Notes: generated by a model from the sequence alone, not told the origin. Shown: positions 47,530-58,153, numbered from the stretch's first letter. The stretch is 64,000 bases of DNA from Fidelibacterota bacterium (GCA_014239435.1 JAAZYX010000021.1:38929-102928), one strand, 5' to 3'. Numbers and translations are program-made.

Positions 47530-48519
47530 ATGAATATTACCATTTTTGGGTGCGGATCATGGGGAGGTGTAATTGCTCAATATCTTCATTCCCAAGGACA
47601 TCAAGTATCTATTTGGCACCGCAATGGTGAAACATTCGATCATATTGTAAAAACAAGAATGCATCCAAAATTTGAAGCCTTATCATTCCATGAATCTATT
47701 TCCATTAAATCCGATTTATCCGTTGGTGAATCTTCTGATACGTTGATTTTTGCCGTTCCCAGTAACGCCATGAGGATTCTTTCCGGTAATCTGAAAAAAA
47801 TGCTTAAACCACATCAGATTATTGTGAATGTTTCTAAAGGATTGGAAGAACATTCTTTATTACGAATGAGCAGTGTCATTATTGAAGAAATGGACTTGAA
47901 TTCAGATCGCATCGTAAGCCTCTATGGGCCAAGCCACGCAGAAGAAGTATTGGCTGGAATTCCCACTGCTTTAGTATCTACCTCTACGTCTCATAAGACG
48001 GCAAAAACGGTTCAGGAAATTTTTTCATCTGATACACTCCGAGTGTATACCAATACGGATATTATCGGAGTCGAATTGGGAGGTTCTCTTAAAAATGTCA
48101 TCGCAATCGCTGCAGGTATTTGCGACGGGATTGGTTTTGGAGACAATTCAAAAGCAGCATTGATGGTGCGTGGTTCAAAAGAAATTTCACGATTGGGCGA
48201 AGCAATGCAAGCATCCGAAATAACTTTTCATGGTCTAAGCGGTATTGGCGACCTTATCGTTACGTGCCTGAGTAAGCACAGCCGAAACCGGTATGTTGGT
48301 GAAGCTATTGGAAGAGGAGAGCCGTTGGAATCGATACTAGATGAAATGGGGATGATTGCCGAAGGTGTCACAACCGCAAAATCAATTATGAGCTTACAAG
48401 AAAAATACGGGGTAGATCTCCCCATTTGTTCTGCGGTTTCGGAAGTATTATTTATCGGTAAAGACCCGAAGACCGCTGTAAAGGACCTTATGGCCAGATC
48501 TCTTACAAGCGAAGCATAG
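47530..48519 (+). CDS. gpsA: NAD(P)+-dependent glycerol-3-phosphate dehydrogenase
   Basis: The protein has 329 residues. Rossmann start IFGCGSWGGVIAQYLHSQG binds the dinucleotide. VSKGLEEHSL, LYGPSHAEEV, and GGSLKNVIAIAAGICDG (substrate Lys) plus GDNSKAALMVRGSKE follow in family order. It makes sn-glycerol-3-phosphate for phospholipids, upstream of pgsA/pgpA chemistry elsewhere in the window. It is followed by tRNA-Arg. Confidence 0.95.
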   Translation: MNITIFGCGSWGGVIAQYLHSQGHQVSIWHRNGETFDHIVKTRMHPKFEALSFHESISIKSDLSVGESSDTLIFAVPSNAMRILSGNLKKMLKPHQIIVNVSKGLEEHSLLRMSSVIIEEMDLNSDRIVSLYGPSHAEEVLAGIPTALVSTSTSHKTAKTVQEIFSSDTLRVYTNTDIIGVELGGSLKNVIAIAAGICDGIGFGDNSKAALMVRGSKEISRLGEAMQASEITFHGLSGIGDLIVTCLSKHSRNRYVGEAIGRGEPLESILDEMGMIAEGVTTAKSIMSLQEKYGVDLPICSAVSEVLFIGKDPKTAVKDLMARSLTSEA

Positions 48520-48577
48520 CTATGAAAGTCTTTTCGTTCTTTTATACTATCATAAATAAGATTTAATTTTGCGGTCT

Positions 48578-48649
48578 GCCCTTGTAGTTCAATGGATAGA
48601 ACAAGTCCCTCCTAAGGATTAGATGTAGGTTCGATCCCTGCCAAGGGCA
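48578..48649 (+). tRNA. tRNA-Arg(CCT)
   Basis: Acceptor GCCCTTG pairs with CAAGGGC and the discriminator is A. The anticodon stem AGTCC / GGATT (one G-U) encloses CTCCTAA, anticodon CCT (codon AGG). The T arm is GTAGGTTCGATCCCTGC. Confidence 0.93.
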
Positions 48650-48664
48650 CGAAAGGAAAAAAAA

Positions 48665-49333
48665 ATGTTAAAACCGAAGAAAAAGACGTATCATAAAGAA
48701 TTAAAAAGAGACCCGCTATTAGAAGGCGTGAGTTCACTTCAACAAAACCTTGAAACGCATTCAACGCTGTATTGGAAAGTTGTTGTCGGAATTATTGCTA
48801 TCGTACTTGTTGGCATTGTTGTTTCAAGAAATATGAATGCTAAATCTGAAGAAGCAATCATCATTTTGAATAGAGCCATGTTGCTCTTTGAACAGGGAGA
48901 TGTGGAAAATGCTCTATTGGATTTCGAATCAATCAATGATGATTATGGCAATACGGGAAGCGGGAAGCTATCTGCATTTTATCTCGGTCGATTGTATTTC
49001 GACCGCGGGGAAATGGATTTGGCTGAATTATTTTTGAAAGAGTATGTCAAAAATCCTGAAGTGATTTTGCTGACAGCAACAGCATATTCCATTCTTGGAA
49101 AACTTGCAGAATTTAACGATGATTATTCAGCAGCGATTACGTACTATAAAAATGCGGTCAAAGCCTGCAGCATTGATGCCGACCGAAATCAGCATTCCTT
49201 GTCGCTGGCTTCAATCTACATTTTGGATGAGGCATCTTCTGAGGCGCTTGTAATTTTGGATGCAATTATAACGGAAAGCAATCCCAATGATCCAATTCGC
49301 GCAAAAGCTGAACGCTTAAAGGGACAATTATAG
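48665..49333 (+). CDS. TPR membrane protein (YfgM-like)
   Basis: The protein has 222 residues, preceded by GAAAGGAAA. A Lys-rich N-terminus and one membrane helix (WKVVVGIIAIVLVGIVVS, about residues 36-55) are followed by TPR-like repeats in the periplasm (SGKLSAFYLGRLYFDRGEM, TATAYSILGKLAEFNDDY). This resembles YfgM, which interacts with SecYEG and chaperones in E. coli; the role here is inferred. It lies 100 bp before the rimP operon. Confidence 0.75.
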   Translation: MLKPKKKTYHKELKRDPLLEGVSSLQQNLETHSTLYWKVVVGIIAIVLVGIVVSRNMNAKSEEAIIILNRAMLLFEQGDVENALLDFESINDDYGNTGSGKLSAFYLGRLYFDRGEMDLAELFLKEYVKNPEVILLTATAYSILGKLAEFNDDYSAAITYYKNAVKACSIDADRNQHSLSLASIYILDEASSEALVILDAIITESNPNDPIRAKAERLKGQL

Positions 49334-49395
49334 ACAATTAATCTATTAGATATTGCCGTTTGATAACTCGGTAATTCGATATAATTTACGACGTG

Positions 49396-49421
49396 AAAAG
49401 TGGGTTGCGCGACCCACTTTT
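49396..49421 (+). terminator. Hairpin in the leader of the rimP-nusA-infB operon
   Basis: A 10-bp perfect stem AAAAGTGGGT / ACCCACTTTT with loop TGCGCG ends in a short T-run. It lies 14 bp before rimP. It may terminate the upstream gene or attenuate the operon. Confidence 0.65.
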
Positions 49422-49435
49422 CGCTTGTATAGAAC

Positions 49436-49870
49436 ATGATGATTAAAGAACAAGTCAGTAAATTACTTCCGAAAGGGATTCATCTAATGGATTTGAAAGA
49501 GAATCCAAGAGGTAGCTCTGTACGCCTCATAATTGATTCCGATCAAGCAATTGATTTACAAATGACCACGAAAATTGCGAAGATGGTGAATGAGTCTGGC
49601 GTGCTTGAATCTGCATTTCCCAAAGGATGCAGCCTTGAAGTTTCCTCGCCGGGTATTACGACTCCACTGACCGAGTCTTTTCAATTTAGAAAACATGTAG
49701 GGCGAACATTAAAACTTACAGTAGAGCGAGGCGGCTCACGAGAATACTTTCAGGCAGAATTAGTAAATGCCGACCAAAATGGAATACAGTTTATTTCTGG
49801 GAAATCGGATCCGGAATCGCTGAGCTACGCAGACATAATTGAAGCTAAAATTAAAATTACATTTGATTAA
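49436..49870 (+). CDS. rimP: Ribosome maturation factor RimP
   Basis: The protein has 144 residues. The family signature CSLEVSSPGITTPL is followed by FRKHVGRTLKLTVERGG. RimP helps 30S maturation. It is the first gene of the conserved rimP-nusA-infB cluster; nusA starts 15 bp downstream after GGGGAGG. Confidence 0.93.
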   Translation: MMIKEQVSKLLPKGIHLMDLKENPRGSSVRLIIDSDQAIDLQMTTKIAKMVNESGVLESAFPKGCSLEVSSPGITTPLTESFQFRKHVGRTLKLTVERGGSREYFQAELVNADQNGIQFISGKSDPESLSYADIIEAKIKITFD

Positions 49871-49885
49871 ACGCGGGGAGGCATC

Positions 49886-51388
49886 GTGATTAATAGAGAA
49901 TTGATTGATTTTTTCGCAGACGTTGCGAGGACCAAGAATGTAGAGAGATCTGAGCTTGGTACCATTTTGGAGCAGCTGTTCCTTCATATTATTGAGAAGG
50001 AAAGAGGCGAAGCATCAAATGTCAGTGTCATTGTGAATCTAGATAAAGGTGAAATTGAAATATTTGCTGAGAAAGAGATCGTGGACGAAGTAATGGATCC
50101 TGTTCTTGAGATTTCGCTAGAAGATGCAAAAAAAATAGAACCAGATTTAGAGATAGGCGATACCTTTGTCGAGGTGATAGAAGCCGAACAGTTCGGCAGA
50201 CGCTTGGTGCATTCCGCGAAGCAATTTTTTAGTCAGCGCCTGCTGGACATTGAAAAACAGAATATCTATGAGGATTACGCAAACAGGATTGGTGAAATTG
50301 TAATCGGTACTGTTCGCCAAGTTCACAGAGATAGAGTATTCGTAAATATTGAGCAGGCGGAACTCATGATGCCGCGAAAAGATCAAATTTCAACGGAACG
50401 ATATAGAAGGGGTGATACCATTCGCGCATTGATTAAATCCGTTGAGGTGACACCCAAGGGTCCGGAAATCATAGTTTCGCGAAGCGATAACCATTTCCTT
50501 TATAAATTATTTGAAATGGAAGTACCTGAAATTGAGGATGGCTTCATTGAGATAACGTCAATAGCAAGGCAACCGGGGGAACGGGCAAAAATCATTGTTA
50601 AATCGTCTGATCGCAGGATCGATCCCGTTGGGGCGTGCGTTGGAATGAGAGGCAGCCGAATTCAGGCAATTGTAAGAGAATTGGATAATGAAAAAATCGA
50701 TATTATCAATTCCAGCGATCAGCCCGAAGTATTGATATCTCGTGCACTTTCGCCAGCAAAACCCATCAAACTTTTTATTGAGGATGAGAGCAAATACTGT
50801 GTAGCCATTTTCTATGATGATGATTTGGATATAGCCATCGGACGAGGCGGGGTCAATATTAATCTGGCTTCTAAAGTTACCCAATATAGAATTGATGCAT
50901 ATGGTGAAAACGAATATGAAAAACGCTTAGAAGCTCAAAAAACGGTGTTATCAGATGTTCCAGATTTCCCGGCTAAAGCAGTAAAACTACTCGAAAAAAT
51001 TAAGGTGTTAACAGTTGGAGAGCTCGATGCAGCTGATGATGAAGTCTTGGCAGACGCATTAAAAGATGACCTTATTGAATCTGTTTATGATTCTGTTGAT
51101 GCATTCATGAAGGAAGCCGTAAAACCTGACGAAGATGAAATGGAGGAACTTGTCCTTCCTGAAGATCTTTTACCTCCCGATGAACCTGAAAATACGCCAG
51201 ATGATGCACCAGTTTCTGAAACTAAAATATCTGAAAAAACTGAACCAAAGGAAATACCTGAAGAGGAAACATTGGATGAATCTACTGTGGAAGAATCTGG
51301 AGAAGCCGAGGATGAAGTAGCGGATGAATCTCCAGAAAAGGAATCCGCAGAAACTCTCGATGAAGCACAAGTCGAAGAAACAGCATAA
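49886..51388 (+). CDS. nusA: Transcription termination/antitermination protein NusA
   Basis: The protein has 500 residues from GTG with a strong ribosome site. Domains in order: N-terminal RNA-polymerase-binding region, S1 domain (GEIVIGTVRQVHRDRVFVN, about residue 132), KH1 and KH2 (GACVGMRGSRIQAIVRELD; AIGRGGVNINLASKV), a short HhH (LLEKIKVLTVGELDAADDE), and an acidic Glu/Asp/Ser-rich tail of about 90 residues. It modulates pausing and termination. The tail is longer and simpler than the E. coli acidic repeats. Confidence 0.95.
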   Translation: MINRELIDFFADVARTKNVERSELGTILEQLFLHIIEKERGEASNVSVIVNLDKGEIEIFAEKEIVDEVMDPVLEISLEDAKKIEPDLEIGDTFVEVIEAEQFGRRLVHSAKQFFSQRLLDIEKQNIYEDYANRIGEIVIGTVRQVHRDRVFVNIEQAELMMPRKDQISTERYRRGDTIRALIKSVEVTPKGPEIIVSRSDNHFLYKLFEMEVPEIEDGFIEITSIARQPGERAKIIVKSSDRRIDPVGACVGMRGSRIQAIVRELDNEKIDIINSSDQPEVLISRALSPAKPIKLFIEDESKYCVAIFYDDDLDIAIGRGGVNINLASKVTQYRIDAYGENEYEKRLEAQKTVLSDVPDFPAKAVKLLEKIKVLTVGELDAADDEVLADALKDDLIESVYDSVDAFMKEAVKPDEDEMEELVLPEDLLPPDEPENTPDDAPVSETKISEKTEPKEIPEEETLDESTVEESGEAEDEVADESPEKESAETLDEAQVEETA

Positions 51389-51392
51389 AACC

Positions 51393-53792
51393 ATGGCACG
51401 CCCTGTTCGAATTTTTCAATTAGCAAAAGAGCTAAATATCTCTCATACGGAAATTGTGTCCTTTTTAAAGGGAAAGGGCATTGAAGTAGGGAGCCACATG
51501 TCTCCGGTGGATGAGGATGCTCAAGCGCTCATAATGGCTGAATTTTCCAAAGATAAGGAAAATGTGGACCGCTATCGTAAAGAACAAGTCCGCCGGGAAA
51601 TTCATGATACTCGCGTTAAAGCAGAACAATTAGCTCACAAAAAAATAAAGTTATTATCTCTGGAAGATCAGCGCGCTTTAGAAAAAGCTGAAAAAGAAAA
51701 AGCCGCTGAAAAAGAAAAACAGGTCAAACAGGAAGCGGAGCGGAAAGCGGCTACAGAAAAGGCAGAAAAAGAAAAAGAAGAAAAGAAAAAGGAAGTCGCC
51801 CCCAAACCCAAAAGAAAATTGAGAAGAATCGATTTATCCGCAATCGAATCGCAAGTTGGGCAATCGCCGAAAAGACATAAAGATAAAGCAACTGACAAAG
51901 AAAAGCCGGCCGCCAAAACCGCTGACCAAAAAGTAAAAGCTACGATGGCGAAAATGCAGTCTAAAACCAAAAAGAAGGTTTATAAAAAAGATAAAGTCAA
52001 AGAAGAGCAAGAGACAGAATCAGTATTAACCACCATAGCCATTGCAGAATTTTCCAGTGTGGAAGAATTGGGAAAAATCTTTGATGTATCTTCGAGCGAA
52101 ATCATCCAAAAATGTATGGCTTTGGGTGTTTTGGCGACGATAAACCAGCGGCTCGACTGGGATGTTATAGAATTACTAGCTGGAGAATACAGTAAGATCG
52201 CTGAAAAAATCACGGATGTTGGCGAAGAACTGTATTCTTTTGAAGAATCAGAAGAAGATATAGCGCTGGCTTCAGACCGCGCGCCGGTTGTAACAGTAAT
52301 GGGACATGTTGATCATGGGAAAACATCCTTACTGGATCATATCAGAGACGCAAATGTTGTGGCCGGTGAGTCCGGAGGAATTACACAGCATATTGGTGCA
52401 TATAAAGTAGAACTTGAATCTGGAAGTCATATCACCTTTTTAGACACGCCTGGTCATGAAGCCTTTACTGCCATGAGGGCAAGGGGAGCCCAAGTCACAG
52501 ATATGGTTGTACTGGTTGTCGCCGCAAACGATGGCGTTATGCCACAGACAATTGAATCCATTGATCATGCAAAAGCTGCGGATGTCCCTCTTATTATTGC
52601 CATCAATAAAATTGATCTTCCCGATACAGATATTGACCGGGTAAAACGTGAATTATCGGAGCATGAGGTCCTTGTCGAAGACTGGGGCGGAAAAATCCAG
52701 GCAATCCCAATTTCGGCAAAATTGGGAGACGGAATGGATGACCTGATGAGCGCCATTATTCTTGAGTCAGAAGTGTTGGAACTCAAAGCGAACAAAGAAA
52801 CCTTGGCTAAGGGAACCGTTATTGATTCCAGGTTAGATAAAGGGCACGGTGCCATTGCAACTGTTCTTATACAAAAGGGGACGCTAAAAGTAGGCGATCC
52901 GTTTATGTGCGCAAGCTATTCCGGTAAAGTACGAGCATTATTAAACGAGCGCGGACAGCGTATTCAGGAAGCGTACCCTTCGGACGCCATACAGGTTCTC
53001 GGTTTTGATAAAGTTCCGCAAACTGCTGATATTCTTTCCGTTGTAGAAAACGAACGCGAATTAAAACGAGTATCCTCTGAACGCCAGCGCATAAAACGTG
53101 AAATTGATCAGAAGAAAATCGGAACCCAATCTTTAGATGCAATGTCCGCAATGATTAAAAAAGGGTCCATTAAAAACCTTCCTTTAATTATAAAAGGTGA
53201 TGTTCATGGTTCCATTGAAGCTTTATCGGAAACGTTTGAAAAACTCAATACAGATGAAGTCGTCGTACAAATTATTCATAAAGCAGTAGGAATGATATCT
53301 GAGTCAGATGTGCTTTTGGCTGCAGCTTCTCAAGCGGTCATTATAGGATTCAATGTTCAGGTTAGTTCGAATGCAAAATTGCAAGCAACACAGGAAGGTG
53401 TCGATATTCGCAATTATTCTATTATCTACAATGCTGTTGAGGAAATCAAGCTTGCCCTTGAGGGATTATTGGAACCGGATGAAATTGAGGAAATTGTCGG
53501 AAAAGCCGAAATTCTCACACAATTTAAAATCCCAAAAATAGGAAATATAGCAGGGACGAAGGTTGTGATGGGAATCATCAATCGAGGTGCAAAGGCTCGC
53601 GTTCTTCACGATGGGGAAACTATTCATCAAGGAAATGTGACATCACTGAAACGCTTTAAAGATGATGCGAAAGAAGTTAAAGAAGGACTTGAATGCGGTA
53701 TTGGTGTTGAAGGTGTAAAAACTTTTGAAGAGGGCGATATTATTGAGGTGTTTGAAATTAAAACAGTTAAGAGGACTCTTGAGCAAAATTGA
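51393..53792 (+). CDS. infB: Translation initiation factor IF-2
   Basis: The protein has 799 residues from ATG 51393; an upstream in-frame ATG at 51324 lies inside nusA and is rejected, because IF-2 should start [16 protein letters not shown] Lys/Glu-rich helical N-terminal third precedes the G domain ([11 protein letters not shown] about 303, [20 protein letters not shown]) and C-terminal beta-barrel domains. It places initiator tRNA on the ribosome. It starts 4 bp after the nusA stop. Confidence 0.96.
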   Translation: MARPVRIFQLAKELNISHTEIVSFLKGKGIEVGSHMSPVDEDAQALIMAEFSKDKENVDRYRKEQVRREIHDTRVKAEQLAHKKIKLLSLEDQRALEKAEKEKAAEKEKQVKQEAERKAATEKAEKEKEEKKKEVAPKPKRKLRRIDLSAIESQVGQSPKRHKDKATDKEKPAAKTADQKVKATMAKMQSKTKKKVYKKDKVKEEQETESVLTTIAIAEFSSVEELGKIFDVSSSEIIQKCMALGVLATINQRLDWDVIELLAGEYSKIAEKITDVGEELYSFEESEEDIALASDRAPVVTVMGHVDHGKTSLLDHIRDANVVAGESGGITQHIGAYKVELESGSHITFLDTPGHEAFTAMRARGAQVTDMVVLVVAANDGVMPQTIESIDHAKAADVPLIIAINKIDLPDTDIDRVKRELSEHEVLVEDWGGKIQAIPISAKLGDGMDDLMSAIILESEVLELKANKETLAKGTVIDSRLDKGHGAIATVLIQKGTLKVGDPFMCASYSGKVRALLNERGQRIQEAYPSDAIQVLGFDKVPQTADILSVVENERELKRVSSERQRIKREIDQKKIGTQSLDAMSAMIKKGSIKNLPLIIKGDVHGSIEALSETFEKLNTDEVVVQIIHKAVGMISESDVLLAAASQAVIIGFNVQVSSNAKLQATQEGVDIRNYSIIYNAVEEIKLALEGLLEPDEIEEIVGKAEILTQFKIPKIGNIAGTKVVMGIINRGAKARVLHDGETIHQGNVTSLKRFKDDAKEVKEGLECGIGVEGVKTFEEGDIIEVFEIKTVKRTLEQN

Positions 53793-54172
53793 AACAGCAG
53801 TTACCTTACAAGCGCACAGACCGAGTTGCGCATCAAATTCAGCAAATATTGGGAGAAATCACTACCCGGCATATTGATCTTTCCCACTTGGGTTTTATTA
53901 CCTTTTCTCATGTGCAAATCACCCCCGATTTAAAAATAGCATCTGTGTATTATTCAGTGATGGAACCTAAAATAGAATTAAAAATTGTGCATCGTGAAAT
54001 AAAATCCATGATATCTGTTTTCAGGAAACATCTTGGTCGAGCATTAGAAATAAAATTTACCCCGGAATTGAGATTTTATTATGACGAGACTGCAGAATAT
54101 TCTCACAGAATAGAATCGCTGTTATCGAAAATTGATATTCCAGACGAAACCGATGATCCTGAATCTGTATAA
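53789..54172 (+). CDS. rbfA: 30S ribosome-binding factor RbfA
   Basis: The protein has 127 residues from TTG overlapping infB's stop (TTGA). A KH-like fold is visible: RVAHQIQQILGEITTRHIDL, then ITFSHVQITPDLKIASVYY and a C-terminal helix. It supports 16S rRNA 5' processing and cold growth. The order infB-rbfA-truB is conserved. Confidence 0.93.
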   Translation: MKQQLPYKRTDRVAHQIQQILGEITTRHIDLSHLGFITFSHVQITPDLKIASVYYSVMEPKIELKIVHREIKSMISVFRKHLGRALEIKFTPELRFYYDETAEYSHRIESLLSKIDIPDETDDPESV

Positions 54173-54806
54173 ACCAACCGGATGGACATCTTTTGATGTC
54201 GTCAAAAAAGTCCGCGGAATCATCCGTGAAAAAAAAGTTGGGCACGGCGGAACTTTGGACCCATTTGCCGAGGGTGTTTTGATTGTTGGAACAGGCAAAG
54301 ATACAAAGACTCTTAACGATATCAGTAATCAGTCTAAATCCTATATAGCTACGCTTACATTAGGATTCTCAACTGATACTCTGGATTTGACCGGAAAAAC
54401 GCTCGAAAAATCCACCGTCCCCGAATTAACTGAGCACAGAATTTCAGATGTATTATCAAGTTTTCTGGGTGAGCAGAAACAGATTCCTCCCATGTACTCT
54501 GCAAAAAAGATTAAAGGTGTCAGGTTGTATAAATTGGCCCGAAAAGATATTACCGTAGAACGTGAACCGTCCATTATCACGATTCATTCCCTAGAATTAG
54601 TAAAGACTGCGGTACCTGAATTAACCTTTAAAGTAGAATGCAGTAAAGGGACATATGTTAGAGTACTCGGCGATGACATAGCAAAAAAACTTGGAACCCT
54701 CGGACATTTATCCTATTTGCAGCGGTCGGGAGTCGGAGACTACACTGTTAAAGACTCTCAAACATTGGAAGCATTTGAAAGCTCATGGAAATCTGCCGCA
54801 GCTTAA
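54153..54806 (+). CDS. truB: tRNA pseudouridine(55) synthase TruB
   Basis: The protein has 217 residues from ATG 54153 (a TTG at 54132 is less likely, because TruB starts right at the KPTGWTSFDVV box). GHGGTLDPFAEGVLIVGTG contains the catalytic Asp. PPMYSAKKIKGVRLYKLAR and CSKGTYVRVLGDDIAKKLG are further hallmarks. It makes pseudouridine 55 in the tRNA T loop. It overlaps rbfA by 20 bp and ribF by 22 bp. Confidence 0.95.
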   Translation: MILNLYKPTGWTSFDVVKKVRGIIREKKVGHGGTLDPFAEGVLIVGTGKDTKTLNDISNQSKSYIATLTLGFSTDTLDLTGKTLEKSTVPELTEHRISDVLSSFLGEQKQIPPMYSAKKIKGVRLYKLARKDITVEREPSIITIHSLELVKTAVPELTFKVECSKGTYVRVLGDDIAKKLGTLGHLSYLQRSGVGDYTVKDSQTLEAFESSWKSAAA

Positions 54807-55720
54807 ACGATATTAAACCCCTAATCAATTCGGTTGTAACGATCGGCACATTTGACGGATTACATAGAGGACACCAGGAAGTGATTCGACATGTGGTTTC
54901 AACGGCCTCGGCACAGGGGTCCAAGTCTATTGTCGTGACTTTCAATCCGCATCCGCGGCATATTTTAGATCGGGATTCAAACCTGCCACTACTCATCAAT
55001 ATTGAAGATAAATTGATGCTGATTGAAGATTTAGGAATAGACTATACTTTAGTGATTCCGTTTGACAAGAAATTTTCTGCCCGAACAGCTGATGAATTTT
55101 TAACAAATGTTATTGTTCAAAATTTTCACCCAAATCGGATTGTTATCGGCTTCGATCATCACTTTGGTAAGGATAGGGAAGGATCGCCTGATTTTCTCGT
55201 TCAATATGGTAAAAATAACCAGATTGATGTAAATATTATCGATCCCGTCCATGATCAGGATGTCGTCATTTCCAGTACACACATCAGAAACCTTATTCAA
55301 GATGGTTTTGTCCGCAGGGCCTCATTTGAATTAGGATGGGTTTATGGATTTAGGGCGGTTGTTGTGCATGGATCAGGACGAGGGAAAGGGTTAGAATTCC
55401 CGACAGCGAATTTCGTTCCTGTGGCGAATCATCAGCTTTTGCCATGCCAAGGAGTCTATTTTACAAGGGGAAGGATTAATGGCAATAATCTATATGGAAT
55501 GTGTAACTTGGGTGTTCGTCCAACCTTTGATGAGACAGATTTTGTAATGGAAGTGCATTTCTTTGAAAAGTCTATTGGTGATTTATACGAAAAAGAAATA
55601 AACATCGAATTTTTAGAACGTATTCGTGACGAGAAAAAATTTAAGGATTCTTCAGAATTGAAAAAACAATTGGAGAAGGATCAACAAGTATGTAAACAAT
55701 TAATACAAAAGTATCATTAG
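54785..55720 (+). CDS. ribF: Bifunctional riboflavin kinase/FAD synthetase
   Basis: The protein has 311 residues. The N-terminal FAD synthetase has VTIGTFDGLHRGHQEVI and VVTFNPHPRHIL, and later ISSTHIRNLIQDG. The C-terminal flavokinase has VVHGSGRGKGLEFPTANF and NLGVRPTFDE. It turns riboflavin into FMN and FAD. Position between truB and rpsO is the common one. Confidence 0.95.
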   Translation: MEICRSLNDIKPLINSVVTIGTFDGLHRGHQEVIRHVVSTASAQGSKSIVVTFNPHPRHILDRDSNLPLLINIEDKLMLIEDLGIDYTLVIPFDKKFSARTADEFLTNVIVQNFHPNRIVIGFDHHFGKDREGSPDFLVQYGKNNQIDVNIIDPVHDQDVVISSTHIRNLIQDGFVRRASFELGWVYGFRAVVVHGSGRGKGLEFPTANFVPVANHQLLPCQGVYFTRGRINGNNLYGMCNLGVRPTFDETDFVMEVHFFEKSIGDLYEKEINIEFLERIRDEKKFKDSSELKKQLEKDQQVCKQLIQKYH

Positions 55721-55728
55721 GAGATAAG

Positions 55729-55998
55729 ATGCCTTTAACGGAAGAAAAGAAAAAGAAAATCATTGAATCATTCGGTGATAATTCAAAAGATACCGGTAGT
55801 TCGGAAGTGCAAATTGCCATGCTGACTGCGCGTATCAGAGAGCTAACAGAACATTCAAAATTGCATAAAAAGGATCACCACTCAAGACGTGGATTGGTGA
55901 CACTGGTCGCAAAGCGGAAAAAGCTGATGAAGTATCTGCGCCGCACAGAACCGGATTCATTTGTGAACGTCGTTAAAAAATTAGAAATAAGAGGATAA
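55729..55998 (+). CDS. rpsO: 30S ribosomal protein S15
   Basis: The protein has 89 residues, the family length. Helices include DTGSSEVQIAMLTARIREL and HSRRGLVTLVAKRKKLM, ending RRTEPDSFVNVVKKLEIRG. A clear AGGAG precedes the ATG. It binds 16S rRNA and is usually coupled with pnp, which follows after 4 bp. Confidence 0.97.
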   Translation: MPLTEEKKKKIIESFGDNSKDTGSSEVQIAMLTARIRELTEHSKLHKKDHHSRRGLVTLVAKRKKLMKYLRRTEPDSFVNVVKKLEIRG

Positions 55999-56002
55999 AA
56001 TA

Positions 56003-58153
56003 ATGTTAAAAAAAGAAATGGAATTGGGTGGAAGAACACTCACAATTCAAACAGGAAAAATAGCAAGACAGTCTTCAGGATCTGTAATTGTAACGTATGG
56101 TGAAACAAGCGTAATTGTTGCTGTTAATGCTGCAAAGGAAGAACGGGAGGGAATAGACTATTTCCCGCTGCAGGTTGAATACAGAGAACGGCATTACGCC
56201 GGAGGAAAAATTCCTGGTGGATTTTTTAAACGGGAAGCACGCCCCTCAGAACATGAAATTCTGACAAGCAGACTTACCGACCGCCCCATACGGCCTTTGT
56301 TTCCAAAATCATTTAAGAATGAGACGCAAGTGATTGCTACGGTCCTTTCTAGCGACGGTGAAAATATGGCCGATACGCTTACAGGAATTGGAGCATCCGC
56401 CGCCCTGATGATTTCCGATATTCCTTGGAATGGCCCCATTGCGACCGTCCGAGTTGGCAGGAAAAACGATGATTTTATCATCAATCCTACTCGGGAAGAT
56501 ATCGAAGAATCAGACTTGGAAATTATAGTATCCGGAAATGAAAAAACCGTGGTAATGGTAGAAGGAGAAGCCAAGATTATTTCAGAAGAAGATTTTGTGC
56601 TCGCTTTAGAATTTGCCCATGGATTTATCAAACAGATTATCAATCTGCAGAACGAAATGCTTAGCGAATGTGATGTCGTAAAGCGGGATATACCTGCAGT
56701 AGATGAAAATGAGGAATTGGCAAAAGAAATTAATAGCCGAGCAGGGGATGCGATTGCTGACGCTATTCAGGTGGCGGATAAACTGGATCGTGAAAAAACC
56801 CTTGCCAGTATCCATGAAAAGACACTTGCCGACCTTGAGGAAGCTTTCCCTGAGAGTGAACAATTGGTAAAAGATTATATTAACAGCAAAGTGAAAGATG
56901 CGTTTCGGGAGAATATCTTGGCAAAGGGAACCCGAAGCGATGGCAGATCTACAACGGATATTCGTCCGATTTCAATTGAAACCGGTTTACTGCCGCGGAC
57001 TCACGGTTCAGCGTTATTTACAAGAGGAGAAACTCAAGCACTTGCTGTTTTGACCTTAGGAACACCGCGTGACGAACAAATCATCGACAGTATGGATTTA
57101 GACTCAAAAAAGAATTTCATGCTGCATTACAATTTCCCGCCGTATTGCGTAGGAGAAACCGGCAGAGTCGGTTTTACCAGCAGAAGAGAAGTGGGACATG
57201 GGAATTTGGCAGAACGTGCACTAAAGCAAGTCCTCCCGGATTATGATGATTTTCCCTATACTGTGCGGATTGTTTCTGAAATCATGGAATCCAACGGTTC
57301 CTCTTCTATGGCGACTATCTGCGGTGGGTCATTGGCTCTGATGAGCGCCGGCGCAGCAATAAAAGGACATGTAGCCGGAATTGCGATGGGATTGATCACA
57401 GATGGTGAACGGAACGCAATTTTAAGTGATATTCTTGGAGCAGAGGATCATCTCGGAGATATGGACTTTAAAGTTGCCGGTACACGCGAAGGTATAACGG
57501 CCATTCAGCTTGATATGAAAATTGAGGGTATTTCCTTTGAATTGCTTACAGAAGCCCTTGCGCAGGCAAAAGCTGGCAGAGAGCATATTCTTGACATCAT
57601 GTATGACACCGTTTCGGAAGCTCAGGAAATGTCTGACTATGCACCAAAAATCCTGTCCGTTCAAATTGCACAAGAAAAAATCGGCGGACTTATTGGTCCC
57701 GGCGGCAAAACTATCAAAAAGATCATTGCGGATACTGAATGCGATGTCAATGTAAACGATGAAGGTATTGTCACTGTTGCCAGCCTCGATTTAAAACGCT
57801 GTCAGGAAGCCATTGAAATTGTAAAAGCAATAACGATGGAGCCTGAAGTTGGGATGGAATTTGACGGCACCGTCACAAGACTAATGACTTTTGGTGCATT
57901 TGTAGAGTTTGCTCCAGGACGCGAAGGTCTTGTTCATATCTCTGAACTCGAATGGCACAGAGTGGACAAAGTTGAAGATGTTGCTAAGACAGGAGATGCA
58001 ATGCGAATCAAACTCATCAAGGTTGATGATCAAGGCCGGCTTGATTTCAGCCGAAAGGCACTCCTTGAAAAACCGGAAGGTTGGACTCCACCGCCCAAAC
58101 GAGATGATCGCCGTGGAGGAGGAAACAAACCCTTTCGTAAAAAAAGGTTCTAA
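56003..58153 (+). CDS. pnp: Polyribonucleotide nucleotidyltransferase
   Basis: The protein has 716 residues. Two RNase PH domains are visible (SSGSVIVTYGETSVIVAVN; later LFTRGETQALAVLTLGT and ETGRVGFTSRREVGHGNLAERA), then KH (IGGLIGPGGKTIKKI, about 560) and S1 (GTVTRLMTFGAFVEFAPGR, about 625), and a short Arg/Gly/Lys tail. PNPase degrades RNA 3'-5' phosphorolytically and is central to the degradosome. An intrinsic terminator follows. Confidence 0.96.
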   Translation: MLKKEMELGGRTLTIQTGKIARQSSGSVIVTYGETSVIVAVNAAKEEREGIDYFPLQVEYRERHYAGGKIPGGFFKREARPSEHEILTSRLTDRPIRPLFPKSFKNETQVIATVLSSDGENMADTLTGIGASAALMISDIPWNGPIATVRVGRKNDDFIINPTREDIEESDLEIIVSGNEKTVVMVEGEAKIISEEDFVLALEFAHGFIKQIINLQNEMLSECDVVKRDIPAVDENEELAKEINSRAGDAIADAIQVADKLDREKTLASIHEKTLADLEEAFPESEQLVKDYINSKVKDAFRENILAKGTRSDGRSTTDIRPISIETGLLPRTHGSALFTRGETQALAVLTLGTPRDEQIIDSMDLDSKKNFMLHYNFPPYCVGETGRVGFTSRREVGHGNLAERALKQVLPDYDDFPYTVRIVSEIMESNGSSSMATICGGSLALMSAGAAIKGHVAGIAMGLITDGERNAILSDILGAEDHLGDMDFKVAGTREGITAIQLDMKIEGISFELLTEALAQAKAGREHILDIMYDTVSEAQEMSDYAPKILSVQIAQEKIGGLIGPGGKTIKKIIADTECDVNVNDEGIVTVASLDLKRCQEAIEIVKAITMEPEVGMEFDGTVTRLMTFGAFVEFAPGREGLVHISELEWHRVDKVEDVAKTGDAMRIKLIKVDDQGRLDFSRKALLEKPEGWTPPPKRDDRRGGGNKPFRKKRF

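Noticed and set aside
51085..51426. Antisense Ser-rich open frame opposite nusA
   Set aside because: It mirrors the acidic nusA tail; no start signal or family match.
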